From the NCBI GenBank assembly GCA_022484805.1, contig JAKVKP010000001.1, positions 1 through 64,000 on the forward strand: 64,000 nucleotides of DNA, in the 5' to 3' direction. This DNA is from Streptococcaceae bacterium. GTDB lineage: Bacteria; Bacillota; Bacilli; Lactobacillales; Streptococcaceae. The position numbers and the translations under genes are program-made. A model generated the notes under the pieces. That model did no database searches, was not told the DNA's origin, and saw only the letters and a program-made list of their open reading frames with translations. Each line of letters opens with the position of its first letter. Positions within the stretch are counted from its first letter, which is position 1. Shown here in pieces: positions 25,873-34,100 of this stretch.

Positions 25873-27278
25873 TTTTTTTCTACGACTTCCATTCCATCAG
25901 TACCACCAGCATGACCACCAACTGAATTAGCTCTATCTAAGCTAGTTCCATAGTCACTCAAACTTGCTGCTTTAAAAATACTTGTAAAACCATACTTCAA
26001 TCGAATTTCATCCACAGCTTTATCCAATTTTTCATCTTTAATTTGTTTGCTAGGGTCAGAAAATAAGTCTAGCTGCAATTCATCGGTATATGTAAATTTT
26101 CCAAAAGACACTCCAATATGTCTTATCTTAGAATGGCCATTGTAAAATTTATTGAATAAAGACTCTGCAGCTTTTATTACGGCAGATGTTGAATTGGTTG
26201 GTGCCATTTTTAGTTGTCTCGAAAAACCTCTTTCATTTTCACTCATTGCATAACCAACATATAAATGAATAGTTGCAGCTTTAGCACCTCTTTTTCGAAC
26301 TCTAGATATTGTTTGTGATACTTGCTCTTTTAGAATCAACATAAACTCTTTAGCATTATAATCTTTAGGCAGTACTTGATTATTAGATAGTGAATTAGAT
26401 TTAGGCAAATAGCGATTTCTTACTATCGTACGATCAATACCATTGGCATGATGATAATATTCCATGCCCACAATTCCAAATTTATTATTTAAAATATGAA
26501 AATCATAATTAGCTAAATCTTTAATCGATAGAATGCCCATTGACTCAAAACGCTTGGCCATTCGGCTACCAATACTCCAAAACTCTGTTAATGGTTTGAT
26601 TGACCATACCTTTGATTCAACATCAGAATACGTCCATTGTGCTCTCATTGTTCTATTGTGTTTGGCTTCATTATCCATTGCTAATTTAGCAAGAATTACA
26701 TTATCGCCAATGCCAACCGTGACATAAAAACCAAGTTTTTTGTATATTGTTAATTGAATTTCTCGAGCAAGGAGATCACGTTTTTGATATCTAGATAATT
26801 CATTGCCTGGATAAAAATAGTTCAATGAAGCAGTTACATCCAATATCGTTTCATCAATTGAATATGGATGCATATCGATTGGTGCTGTATAATCTTTAAA
26901 TATTTTATTAATTTTCATATTTTCTTTTACATAGTAGCGCATTCGAGGTGGCACACGATAAAATTTCAATTCCTCATCATAAATAGGTAGAGTTTCTTTT
27001 CTTGCTTCAGCAATCAATAATTCCTTATTAAATGACTTTGATATTGGTAAATCTCGTCCACGCATGACATTAGTCACTCCGAAATCCTTTTTTGCAGCTG
27101 GTGAAGCAGCAAGAACTAATCCACCTCTACTTGTATTTTCCGCGTGTGACAAGACAACTAATCGAGTAGTTAAAGGGTCAAGACCACGTATAACGCATTC
27201 ACAGCTTGCATAAAATGACTTAACATCAATCATAAATATATCTTGGATTTTTTCTTTTGAGTAGTCAAAATTTGCCAT
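25866..27278 (-). CDS. Y-family DNA polymerase, UmuC/ImpB/MucB type
   Basis: 470-aa translesion polymerase. The metal-binding DVKSFYASCECV (residues 18-29) and YSIDETILDVT (SIDE motif, near 135) hold the catalytic acids; a helix-hairpin region (SIKDLANYD) and little-finger domain follow. AGGAGG before ATG 27278. On prophages these genes are cargo that helps the host under DNA damage. The last gene of the leftward prophage and preceded by small genes and a 21-bp palindrome. Confidence 0.9.
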   Translation of the reverse strand: MANFDYSKEKIQDIFMIDVKSFYASCECVIRGLDPLTTRLVVLSHAENTSRGGLVLAASPAAKKDFGVTNVMRGRDLPISKSFNKELLIAEARKETLPIYDEELKFYRVPPRMRYYVKENMKINKIFKDYTAPIDMHPYSIDETILDVTASLNYFYPGNELSRYQKRDLLAREIQLTIYKKLGFYVTVGIGDNVILAKLAMDNEAKHNRTMRAQWTYSDVESKVWSIKPLTEFWSIGSRMAKRFESMGILSIKDLANYDFHILNNKFGIVGMEYYHHANGIDRTIVRNRYLPKSNSLSNNQVLPKDYNAKEFMLILKEQVSQTISRVRKRGAKAATIHLYVGYAMSENERGFSRQLKMAPTNSTSAVIKAAESLFNKFYNGHSKIRHIGVSFGKFTYTDELQLDLFSDPSKQIKDEKLDKAVDEIRLKYGFTSIFKAASLSDYGTSLDRANSVGGHAGGTDGMEVVEKNK

Positions 27279-27311
27279 AGATACCTCCTTTTTTCAGTTA
27301 AAAAAGAAATC

Positions 27312-27332
27312 TCATTTCAATATTATTGAAAT
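27312..27332. promoter_or_regulatory. Perfect 21-bp palindrome before the polymerase gene
   Basis: CATTTCAATA-T-TATTGAAATG, 34 bp before the polymerase start. It overlaps the probable promoter region and is a candidate SOS- or phage-repressor operator. Confidence 0.5.
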
Positions 27333-27392
27333 GACTACAACCAAATTATAACTTGAATTCTCAAAAATGCAACAAAAAAAGGCTGATTAATT

Positions 27393-27584
27393 TCAGCCTT
27401 TCAAATTTGATTCCCGCTCTGAAATAAGTTTTTTTAATTCTTCGAGCTCGTCTAAATCGGCATATTTATTGATAAATGTTTTAGCAGCACTTCTCGCTGA
27501 TTGCTTACGTGTTTTTTCTCTATTGCGTTCTCTATATGCTTGCGTTGCTCTTTTTTGTGCATCACTTGTTTTATTTTCGGACAC
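27393..27584 (-). CDS. Small basic helical protein, unknown function
   Basis: 63 aa, starting at GTG 27584 with GGGGGTGG 4 nt upstream. Basic N-terminal half (YRERNREKTRKQSARSAAK) and acidic C-terminal helix (LDELEELKKLISERE). Similar small proteins are common on Lactobacillales plasmids and phages; I do not know a role. Translation is coupled to the preceding membrane peptide. Confidence 0.7.
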   Translation of the reverse strand: MSENKTSDAQKRATQAYRERNREKTRKQSARSAAKTFINKYADLDELEELKKLISERESNLKG

Positions 27585-27585
27585 A

Positions 27586-27735
27586 CTACCACCCCCAATA
27601 ATAGATTAATATGCCAATTATTATAAATAATGGTAATGGATATAATAAAGCAATTTTACTTTTGTTATTCGTATATGTATCATAGATAGCCCAGATATAA
27701 GCTATTACCGAAAATATTACCCAAAATATAAACAT
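27586..27735 (-). CDS. Two-helix membrane peptide, 49 aa
   Basis: Two hydrophobic segments (FIFWVIFSVIAYIWAIY and LPLFIIIGILIYYWGW) joined by a polar turn NNKSK. A strong AAGGAGG precedes ATG 27735. It overlaps the GTG of the 63-aa gene by its stop. Unknown; a holin-like or toxin-like peptide is possible. Confidence 0.65.
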   Translation of the reverse strand: MFIFWVIFSVIAYIWAIYDTYTNNKSKIALLYPLPLFIIIGILIYYWGW

Positions 27736-27763
27736 TGTTTTTACCTCCTTAATATCTTATAAT

Positions 27764-27794
27764 TAAGGCACAGGGAGCTTTCGCCCCCAACCTT
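27764..27794 (-). ncRNA. Stable hairpin with GAAA tetraloop in the leader of the membrane peptide
   Basis: TAAGG pairs with CCTTA and an inner GGGGGC pairs with GCTCCC around a GAAA loop. No U-run, so not a plain terminator. It lies between a strong promoter (27936-27964) and the membrane-peptide ribosome site and could control stability or translation. Confidence 0.45.
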
Positions 27795-27830
27795 AGCCTA
27801 GAGTAATTTGTCAATCAGTTTAAGTATTAT

Positions 27831-27914
27831 GCTAGTTGCGGAACTAATCAATACTGCTTTGACTGCATCTGACATTTTCTCAGGCTTTTTTTTGTGCCGT
27901 TTTTTACTTCTCAC
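27831..27914 (-). CDS. Short basic peptide ORF, possibly truncated by a frameshift
   Basis: 27 aa from GTG 27914 behind AGGAGGTGA. Opening MRSKKRHKKKPEKMSDAV, ending ISSRN. If one C of the CCC at 27839-27841 (minus-strand reading) were absent, the frame would continue as ATSIILKLIDKLL, an amphipathic helix. So the gene may be broken or decay-prone. Function unknown. Confidence 0.35.
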
Positions 27915-27935
27915 TCCCTCACCTCCTATAATTAT

Positions 27936-27964
27936 ATTATATACCAAGGTATATATAAAGTCAA
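27936..27964 (-). promoter_or_regulatory. Strong promoter with an 18-bp palindrome in the spacer
   Basis: TTGACT, 17-bp spacer, TATAAT. The spacer is almost filled by the palindrome TATATACCAAGGTATATA (27938-27955), a classical place for a repressor. It drives the basic peptide, membrane peptide and 63-aa genes, and perhaps the polymerase. Confidence 0.7.
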
Positions 27965-27974
27965 TGTTTTTTTA

Positions 27975-28008
27975 ATAAAAAAAAGCCACCGCAACTATTG
28001 CAATGGCT
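27975..28008 (-). terminator. Terminator overlapping the end of the HTH gene
   Basis: AGCCA/TGGCT with an inner GCAA/TTGC stem, followed on the minus strand by eight Ts. Confidence 0.75.
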
Positions 28009-28213
28009 CTTTGTCAGGTATATATTCAATTAAATCTTCAATCTTACAATCTAAAACTTTGCAAAAAATATTAAGATGGTCTGGATTCATTGTCCTCACA
28101 ATTTCATGATAATACTCATTAATTGTTGCTGGTCTTACACCTGTCTTTTTAGCAAAATCAGATTGTGTCCATCTTCTTTCGCCAAGTAATGTTGATAATT
28201 TAATTTTTATCAT
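27995..28213 (-). CDS. Cro/XRE-type helix-turn-helix regulator
   Basis: 72 aa from ATG 28213. The HTH is clear: RRWTQSDFAKKTGVRPATINEYY, followed by a helical C-terminal part ending in an acidic tail. A GTG at 28240 is an alternative start. It lies just downstream of the Dam gene and is framed by repeat motifs that also occur upstream of Dam, so it probably controls itself and the methylase. Confidence 0.8.
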   Translation of the reverse strand: MIKIKLSTLLGERRWTQSDFAKKTGVRPATINEYYHEIVRTMNPDHLNIFCKVLDCKIEDLIEYIPDKEPLQ

Positions 28214-28244
28214 CTCAAATCCCCATTCAAATTTTATCACTTAA

Positions 28245-28258
28245 GAATTTGAGATGAT
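28245..28258. repeat. GAATTTGAGATGAT motif, shared by the HTH and Dam promoters
   Basis: The 14-mer occurs at 28245-28258 and 29075-29088 on the plus strand, and 12 to 13 bases of it on the minus strand at 28209-28221, the HTH start region. Copies flank only the HTH and Dam genes. Confidence 0.55.
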
Positions 28259-28261
28259 TCT

Positions 28262-28302
28262 ATATTACGTATTTCGTGTTATTCTAACGAATTACGTAAT
28301 AT
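28262..28302. promoter_or_regulatory. Large inverted repeat between the Dam and HTH genes
   Basis: ATATTACGTATTTCGT (28262-28277) is mirrored by ACGAATTACGTAATAT (28287-28302) with one mismatch. It ends at the Dam stop codon and lies about 50 bp before the HTH start. No T-run follows, so an operator is more likely than a terminator. Confidence 0.55.
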
Positions 28303-29049
28303 TTAATAATTTTTAATTATCAATTCCTTATATTTTTCTTTTCCTTTTTGGGTAGCAATATTGTTATTTCTTTCAGTTTCAATAATGTTATACCCTTTGT
28401 ATAAATTTCGAATATATTCATCGTCATTATACGATAAAATAAATTTCCCTTTGATGCCATCTAAAGTTTCTTTTAATCTTAAATGGTCACTTTCTGAAAA
28501 AACATTATCATAATATTTTTCAGTTTTATGATATGGCGGATCTAAGTAAAACAATGCATCGTTTCTATCGTAAACTTTAATTAAGTTTTGAAAATCTTTA
28601 TTTTCAATAACAACTTTTTTTAACCTATTTGTCACTTTTTCCAATTCTTTGATACTCAGATTATTAGGTCGCGTTGCAAAGGTTCTTCTACTTGCAGAAA
28701 AGCTTGATTTTATTAAAAATAAATATCTGGATGCTCGTTGAATTTCAGTTAATCCAGATATATTTGAATCAAGCATATCATTAAATATTTCTCTTGACTG
28801 TATGGTCCAACTATATTCTTCTTCAATGGCCTTTGGATGATATTTCATTGATTTATACAAATTAACTAATTCGCTATTATAATCATTAAATACTTCAAAT
28901 TTGGCGTGCTGCTCTTTTCCAAACAGTACCCATCCAGCACCACCGAAAACCTCAATATATCTTTCAAAATTATCTGGAAACATTTCAATTATCTGTTTTC
29001 TGAGTAATTTTTTTCCACCAATCCACGCTATAAAACTATTCATATACAT
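28303..29049 (-). CDS. DNA adenine methylase, D12 class (Dam-like)
   Basis: 248 aa from ATG 29049, which has GAGGTGA 5 nt upstream; a GTG at 29058 lies inside that site. The SAM pocket motifs are IAWIGGKKLLRKQI (residues 5-18) and VFGGAGWVLFG, and the catalytic motif is YLDPPYHKTEKYYD (DPPY, near 165-170). It methylates N6 of adenine, probably at GATC-type sites, protecting phage DNA or affecting regulation. No partner restriction enzyme is adjacent. Confidence 0.9.
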   Translation of the reverse strand: MYMNSFIAWIGGKKLLRKQIIEMFPDNFERYIEVFGGAGWVLFGKEQHAKFEVFNDYNSELVNLYKSMKYHPKAIEEEYSWTIQSREIFNDMLDSNISGLTEIQRASRYLFLIKSSFSASRRTFATRPNNLSIKELEKVTNRLKKVVIENKDFQNLIKVYDRNDALFYLDPPYHKTEKYYDNVFSESDHLRLKETLDGIKGKFILSYNDDEYIRNLYKGYNIIETERNNNIATQKGKEKYKELIIKNY

Positions 29050-29110
29050 AATATTCACCTCATTATTTATTTGGGAATTTGAGATGATATTATTTACAAT
29101 ATTTTTTCAG

Positions 29111-29980
29111 CTACTCTACTTCCGTTACTGTATTAACATCAATCCATACATCATAACCACCTAAATTAATTCGAGCAATCCACATCAAGTTTTTATAATT
29201 ATGTAATTCTAAAACTTGATAAGTACCATTAATTTTGAAATATGAACCATTTTCCATAACTTGATCACCTGTCGCATTTCCCTTGCTATCAGTTTCTGTA
29301 AGCGGTCCAACTGGGATCCCGTTATCTGCCCAAGCAAAATCATTCGGACATAATGCATGACATCGCACTTGCCATAGTTCATGTTGGTACGAAACTTCAT
29401 CCGCTCTATAAACATTGTTAAACACAATATTTGAGCCAATTTCTAGAATTTGATCTGGTTGAGTTGTTGGAGTGACATTTGATGAATTACCAGTTTTTCT
29501 AAAAATAAACTCGGAAATACCACCATCGTAGTATGATTGGTTATATCCTAGGATTTCATCATAATTGTTCTCAGTAATTCCGTTGTAACCATAATTACAA
29601 TGTATAATATTGTGGCCATCAACGAATATCCCTGTATGCCCTGCACTACCTGCAGAAGCACGTAGGTCACCGTCGGTGAAAGTTTGCAGATTCCTATCTC
29701 CGCCGTTCGGCGCCCAGATAAACACATCACCTGCTTTGGCTTCAAAAATGCCATTCCCTGCGTACACTAATTCGAAACCATTTTCTTCTAACAATTTACG
29801 TTCTGTGACCGTCGAACCCCAGTATCCTAATGAGTTTATTGCGCCACATCGCACCAATGCAGAGTAAATCATGCCTGAACAGTCACAAGTAGAACTCATT
29901 ACATCCCGACTACCATTCATGGAATATGTAACTTTACCTTTTCGACTTCTGCATAATGAAATTACATCATTCATATTCAT
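29111..29980 (-). CDS. Endolysin: peptidoglycan endopeptidase/amidase with C-terminal wall-binding part
   Basis: 289 aa from ATG 29980 (GGAGGG 8 nt upstream). N-terminal Cys/His hydrolase of the bacteriophage peptidoglycan hydrolase family (Amidase_5/NlpC-like): nucleophile Cys in STCDCSGMIYS, His in AGHTGIFVDG and HNIIHCNYG. After a linker (SNVTPTTQPDQ) a roughly 100-residue C-terminal region rich in aromatic residues should bind the wall. No signal peptide, so it needs the holins just upstream. Placement after the holin genes is standard. Confidence 0.88.
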   Translation of the reverse strand: MNMNDVISLCRSRKGKVTYSMNGSRDVMSSTCDCSGMIYSALVRCGAINSLGYWGSTVTERKLLEENGFELVYAGNGIFEAKAGDVFIWAPNGGDRNLQTFTDGDLRASAGSAGHTGIFVDGHNIIHCNYGYNGITENNYDEILGYNQSYYDGGISEFIFRKTGNSSNVTPTTQPDQILEIGSNIVFNNVYRADEVSYQHELWQVRCHALCPNDFAWADNGIPVGPLTETDSKGNATGDQVMENGSYFKINGTYQVLELHNYKNLMWIARINLGGYDVWIDVNTVTEVE

Positions 29981-30011
29981 ATTATTTTCCCTCCAAAATA
30001 AAAGACACAAG

Positions 30012-30350
30012 CTATTCGCTCGTGTCTGTTTCTTTCCAACCTTGTTTTAATCCATAGACAGCACTTTCAATAAAGTACTTCAGATCATCTTCCGTAATAT
30101 TGAGTCCTTTTCCTTCCAAATCTTTTGCTAAACGTTTTTTGGCAAGTTCAAATTTTGCAGGGCCATTTTCATTTTGATAAATTTGTTCAACAGCTTTAAC
30201 TGCAATATTAGCTGACGACTCATACAGCTTAAGTTTTTGTGTCACTCCTTTCTTATCTAGATAAGCCTTAAGTTGACTTACAGCATATGTTGCTACTACC
30301 GTCACAACACTTCCTAATGCAGTAATAATTTGTGCTTGTAATTGATCCAT
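30012..30350 (-). CDS. Holin, LL-H family
   Basis: 112 aa. One N-terminal membrane segment (IITALGSVVTVVATYAV) followed by a long charged helical tail ending KQGWKETDTSE, the layout of phage LL-H holins. It lies 31 bp before the endolysin. Confidence 0.85.
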   Translation of the reverse strand: MDQLQAQIITALGSVVTVVATYAVSQLKAYLDKKGVTQKLKLYESSANIAVKAVEQIYQNENGPAKFELAKKRLAKDLEGKGLNITEDDLKYFIESAVYGLKQGWKETDTSE

Positions 30351-30392
30351 TATTCTTTCCTCCTATAAATTTATATAAAAAAATGACACAAG

Positions 30393-30932
30393 CTATTGTC
30401 TTGTGTCATTATCTTTAATTGTCTTATCGAATTCTGTTTCGATTTCTGAATCTGGGAAATACTTATTTGCTTTAGCCTTTATTTCATTATCTAACCATTT
30501 TAATAGCCATATTGGAAAGTGATTCCCCCAACCTAAAACATATACATTGGCCATTAATGAATAAAAATTGTGATAAATAAAAGCACAAGTGAACAGCGTG
30601 AAAATCACTGAACCTGTGCCAATTAAATAGTCAAATCCATAAGCAATAATGCATATTGCAAAAATCATAAAATCTCTGATCAACGCATCAATTGCATATT
30701 CTGAATTTCTTTTTTTTGCCATTTTAGCTAACCTACCACCAACGAGCCACTCAAAAACAAAAACTACAATCAGTATTCCCAAAAGAATACCATGATATAT
30801 TGTAATTTCTTTACTAATAACCCATTGAGGAATTGTAAGGCTAATTACTCCCCCAATTCCTCCGATAAAAAAACTATGATTGTAAAACATTTTCGTAAAT
30901 TGTTCAATCAACATATCTTTAATCACTTTCAT
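30393..30932 (-). CDS. Membrane protein, probable second holin (holin-4/TcdE-like)
   Basis: 179 aa from ATG 30932 (GGTGAGG upstream). Four hydrophobic segments; the segment GGRLAKMAKKRNSEYAIDAL followed by a membrane helix resembles holins of the UviB/TcdE 'toxin secretion/lysis' family. Charged C-terminal tail. Lies directly before the LL-H type holin, so the phage may carry a holin pair or a holin with a regulator. Family call is tentative. Confidence 0.65.
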   Translation of the reverse strand: MKVIKDMLIEQFTKMFYNHSFFIGGIGGVISLTIPQWVISKEITIYHGILLGILIVVFVFEWLVGGRLAKMAKKRNSEYAIDALIRDFMIFAICIIAYGFDYLIGTGSVIFTLFTCAFIYHNFYSLMANVYVLGWGNHFPIWLLKWLDNEIKAKANKYFPDSEIETEFDKTIKDNDTRQ

Positions 30933-30951
30933 TTTCCTCACCTTCACTTTT

Positions 30952-31149
30952 TTAGTTTTCAATCACAGCTTCCTGCAGCTTTTGCTTACAAACTTCTAGA
31001 ATTGATGTTAGGTCAATTTCAGTTGGCTCTAGTATTAAATTTGCATTCAATGAGTTTCCTTCAACAGCATCATTATCTATAGCGATATTATAGTTAGCGA
31101 TACTGCCACCATCTCCATAAATCGGTATGATATTTGTAATTCTTAACAT
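30952..31149 (-). CDS. Small conserved phage protein
   Basis: 65 aa, strong AAAGGAT site. No motif; beta-type N-terminal half and a helical end. Proteins of this size often follow the tail-fibre gene in lactic phages. Function unknown. Confidence 0.7.
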   Translation of the reverse strand: MLRITNIIPIYGDGGSIANYNIAIDNDAVEGNSLNANLILEPTEIDLTSILEVCKQKLQEAVIEN

Positions 31150-31163
31150 ATAAATATCCTTTC

Positions 31164-34100
31164 TTAAATATATTCAATTAACACATTTACGCCAGTCATA
31201 TTCGCATTACCGGGAAAAGCTTCAACTGTGCAAACTTCATTAGCATTAACCATAACCAATGCGCTTCCCGAAGCGCTATCGTAACCAGAATTTGCACTAG
31301 TACCTTCTAACATAAAATCATTAATTCTTGAGCTTAAAAGTTCTCCCCGAGACGTTGACCTTAACTGTAAGAACGTTCGTACTTTCCTCGGGGAAAGAGC
31401 ATAACCCATAGTGAGCCTAATTAAACCTGCTTTTAAAAACGTAATGTTATTTCCAGATACTGCAACGTATTTCGAATCAGTAATTACTAAATTATTAGTA
31501 GGTTGCAGTGTATTAAATGTTCCACCAGATGCAACTTTAGTATCCTGTGTGAATCTAAGTCCAGGTAATCTGACAGCAGCTGAACCACCGACGGTTAAAT
31601 CACCTATAAATTGATGTTTTGTTCCAGTACCTGCATTATAGAGTAATGCTGGATCTACATTAGGTGAACCATAGGCACCTATATTCCCAAGTTTTTGAGA
31701 ATCTTTAAATAAAAAGTCTGTTTGAAGAACTTCAGCAATCGGAGTTGCTGTAGTTGTATCTAGAGATTCCCACTTATTGTAAAATGAAATATTACCAGAA
31801 CTTAATTTACTACCAATATAAATTCGATATTTATTTGTCGTATTCGTTACCTCTACAGAACGAACCTCACCATTGTCAATTAAGATTCCTTTCGTTTCAT
31901 CAACGTCCATGTAGTAACCAAGGACCGATAGATTATCAACAATAAGATTCCCCCACCCAAGTCCCCAATCTACCCAGTTGCTGCCATCATATCTCTTAAC
32001 TGGCCATGGCTGGTCACCTGACGAGTTTTGCCATAGTTGACCTTTTTTCGGACTGCTTGGAGTAGTATCAGAGATAATCATTGCATCTAGTCCAGCTAGA
32101 CCAGTTTCTCCCATTTTAGCAACGGAGTAGGAGGTTGAAGTTGATGTATCTGTATACGTAGTAACTGTTCGTGACCACAAATATGAACCTGCAGGCACTG
32201 ATGGAATAGTCGTTGTCCATCCCGAAGTTGGCTTAGTAATTCCAGATGTTGAACCAACATATTCAACAACAGGGCTTCCACTAATGCCTTTACCATCGTT
32301 TCCTTTCTGAAATATAAGCCCTTGAGGCAGACGGTAATCTTGAACATAAGAAACATTTCCACGGTTATTGAAAAGCTGCAAAGCTACACCAGTAACACCA
32401 TTGGGAACTAAAATCTTAGCAGTAGTCATAGTCCAAGTATCGTTCGTTGAGATAAGAGTATTAAACTCATGTTCAGTTATATTAGCGCCCTTACCAGTAG
32501 TATTGTTCATCCTGTAATCTACCCAAGATGTGCCAAGATAACTATCTGCAATACCCCAAGGAACAGTATTATTATCCATAAATAAAACACGATAAATAAT
32601 ATTCGAAACATTAAGCGGTGTTGTTCCTGGAATACGAACTGGAATATTAAGTTGTATATAGGTACCTGGAGTAACAGGCATAACCTTAGTAACCAATCCA
32701 TTACTATTTATACCTGGAATACGAACAATATTCGCATCTGGAAAATCAGATTCCGGTGGTAACATAAGATGTGTTGCTGAAGTAGAACCTCGTTTATACC
32801 AACCTATAGAATCACTATCAAGAGCACCATACCCAATAAATTTATTATTAAATATCAATTGATTATTGCTTTGAATAGCTTTTAAATCATTTTGATGTGC
32901 ATACCATACATCAGGCATTTGATCTGGTGTCCCTTGAATAACCATAACCTCACGAAATCTATGACGTTGCGTTATCCTATCGGCGTTAGAAGTTTTCCAT
33001 GGTATAACTTCCATATATCCTGAAACGGTAGCTGTAAATGTAAATTCTTTCCTAACAAAATCTACGGCTTGTGTTATTCCTAATTGGTTTAATGATCTAC
33101 TATAATATTGTTTAGCATCTGCTTGAGCGTTACTTCCTGTTGGACTGTCAAATATTCGGCATGTAAATGCCCATGCATCACTAACGTAAGGAATAACTTC
33201 AATGTCAAAAGCTATAGTATACTGCAGCCCTTCCGTTACTAATATTCTAGGATTATTTTGATGAGTAACGCTACCCAAATTACTAGGTTCTAAAGATAAT
33301 ATTCTAGAATTAGGTTTATCACTTTTTGGATCATTTAAAGATACAAAACTCTTTATACCATCATTAAGAATCCAAGAATCCCAACCTAAAGCCCATGTCG
33401 AATTTTGTAATAGATTGGTATAAATCTTACCATCCTTACCAGCATCCCCAGTAGCGCCTTTTCCACCATCAAGAACCTTATTAACACTAATTACATCGGA
33501 TAGACTGCCGAGCGTTGCTGTGACGACTATTCTATCCCAATCTGCATTTGTCCATAAAGCCGACGTTAAAGTCCTAGATAAGCCACTTCCTGATAATGTA
33601 ATTGCTGACTGCGCTACATCTCCGATATACGGCACTGCGCTGAACGTTGGACTACCAGTGATGTTCTGTAATTTAGCTGTTATTGTGACCGTTTGACTAG
33701 CTTTAATCACATTATCGCCATCGAAAGCCATAGTTTCTGAATTAGCGCTCAAGTATAGCAACTGAGCTGATGCGCCTGTTGCACCCATTTTTCCAATTGA
33801 ATAGGCAACAGTTGGCTCACCACTTGTATATTTCAGAGTCGTTCTTGTCCATAAATACTGATTAGCTGCTACCGTTGGTGGGGTTGCTACCCATGTACCA
33901 GTTGGCGCCTTAGTTCCACTTGCACCAGCTTGATATACGACTTCTTTATCAGTAATACCAATACCTGCTGAACCAGTTGCGCCCATTAAAGTAGGTGTTA
34001 CTCTACTTGATTTTTCACCGTCGGTATAAGTTGTTACTTCTTTAGTCCATAGGTATTGTCCCGCAGGCACATCAGGAATAGAAGACTGCCAAGTCGTCGG

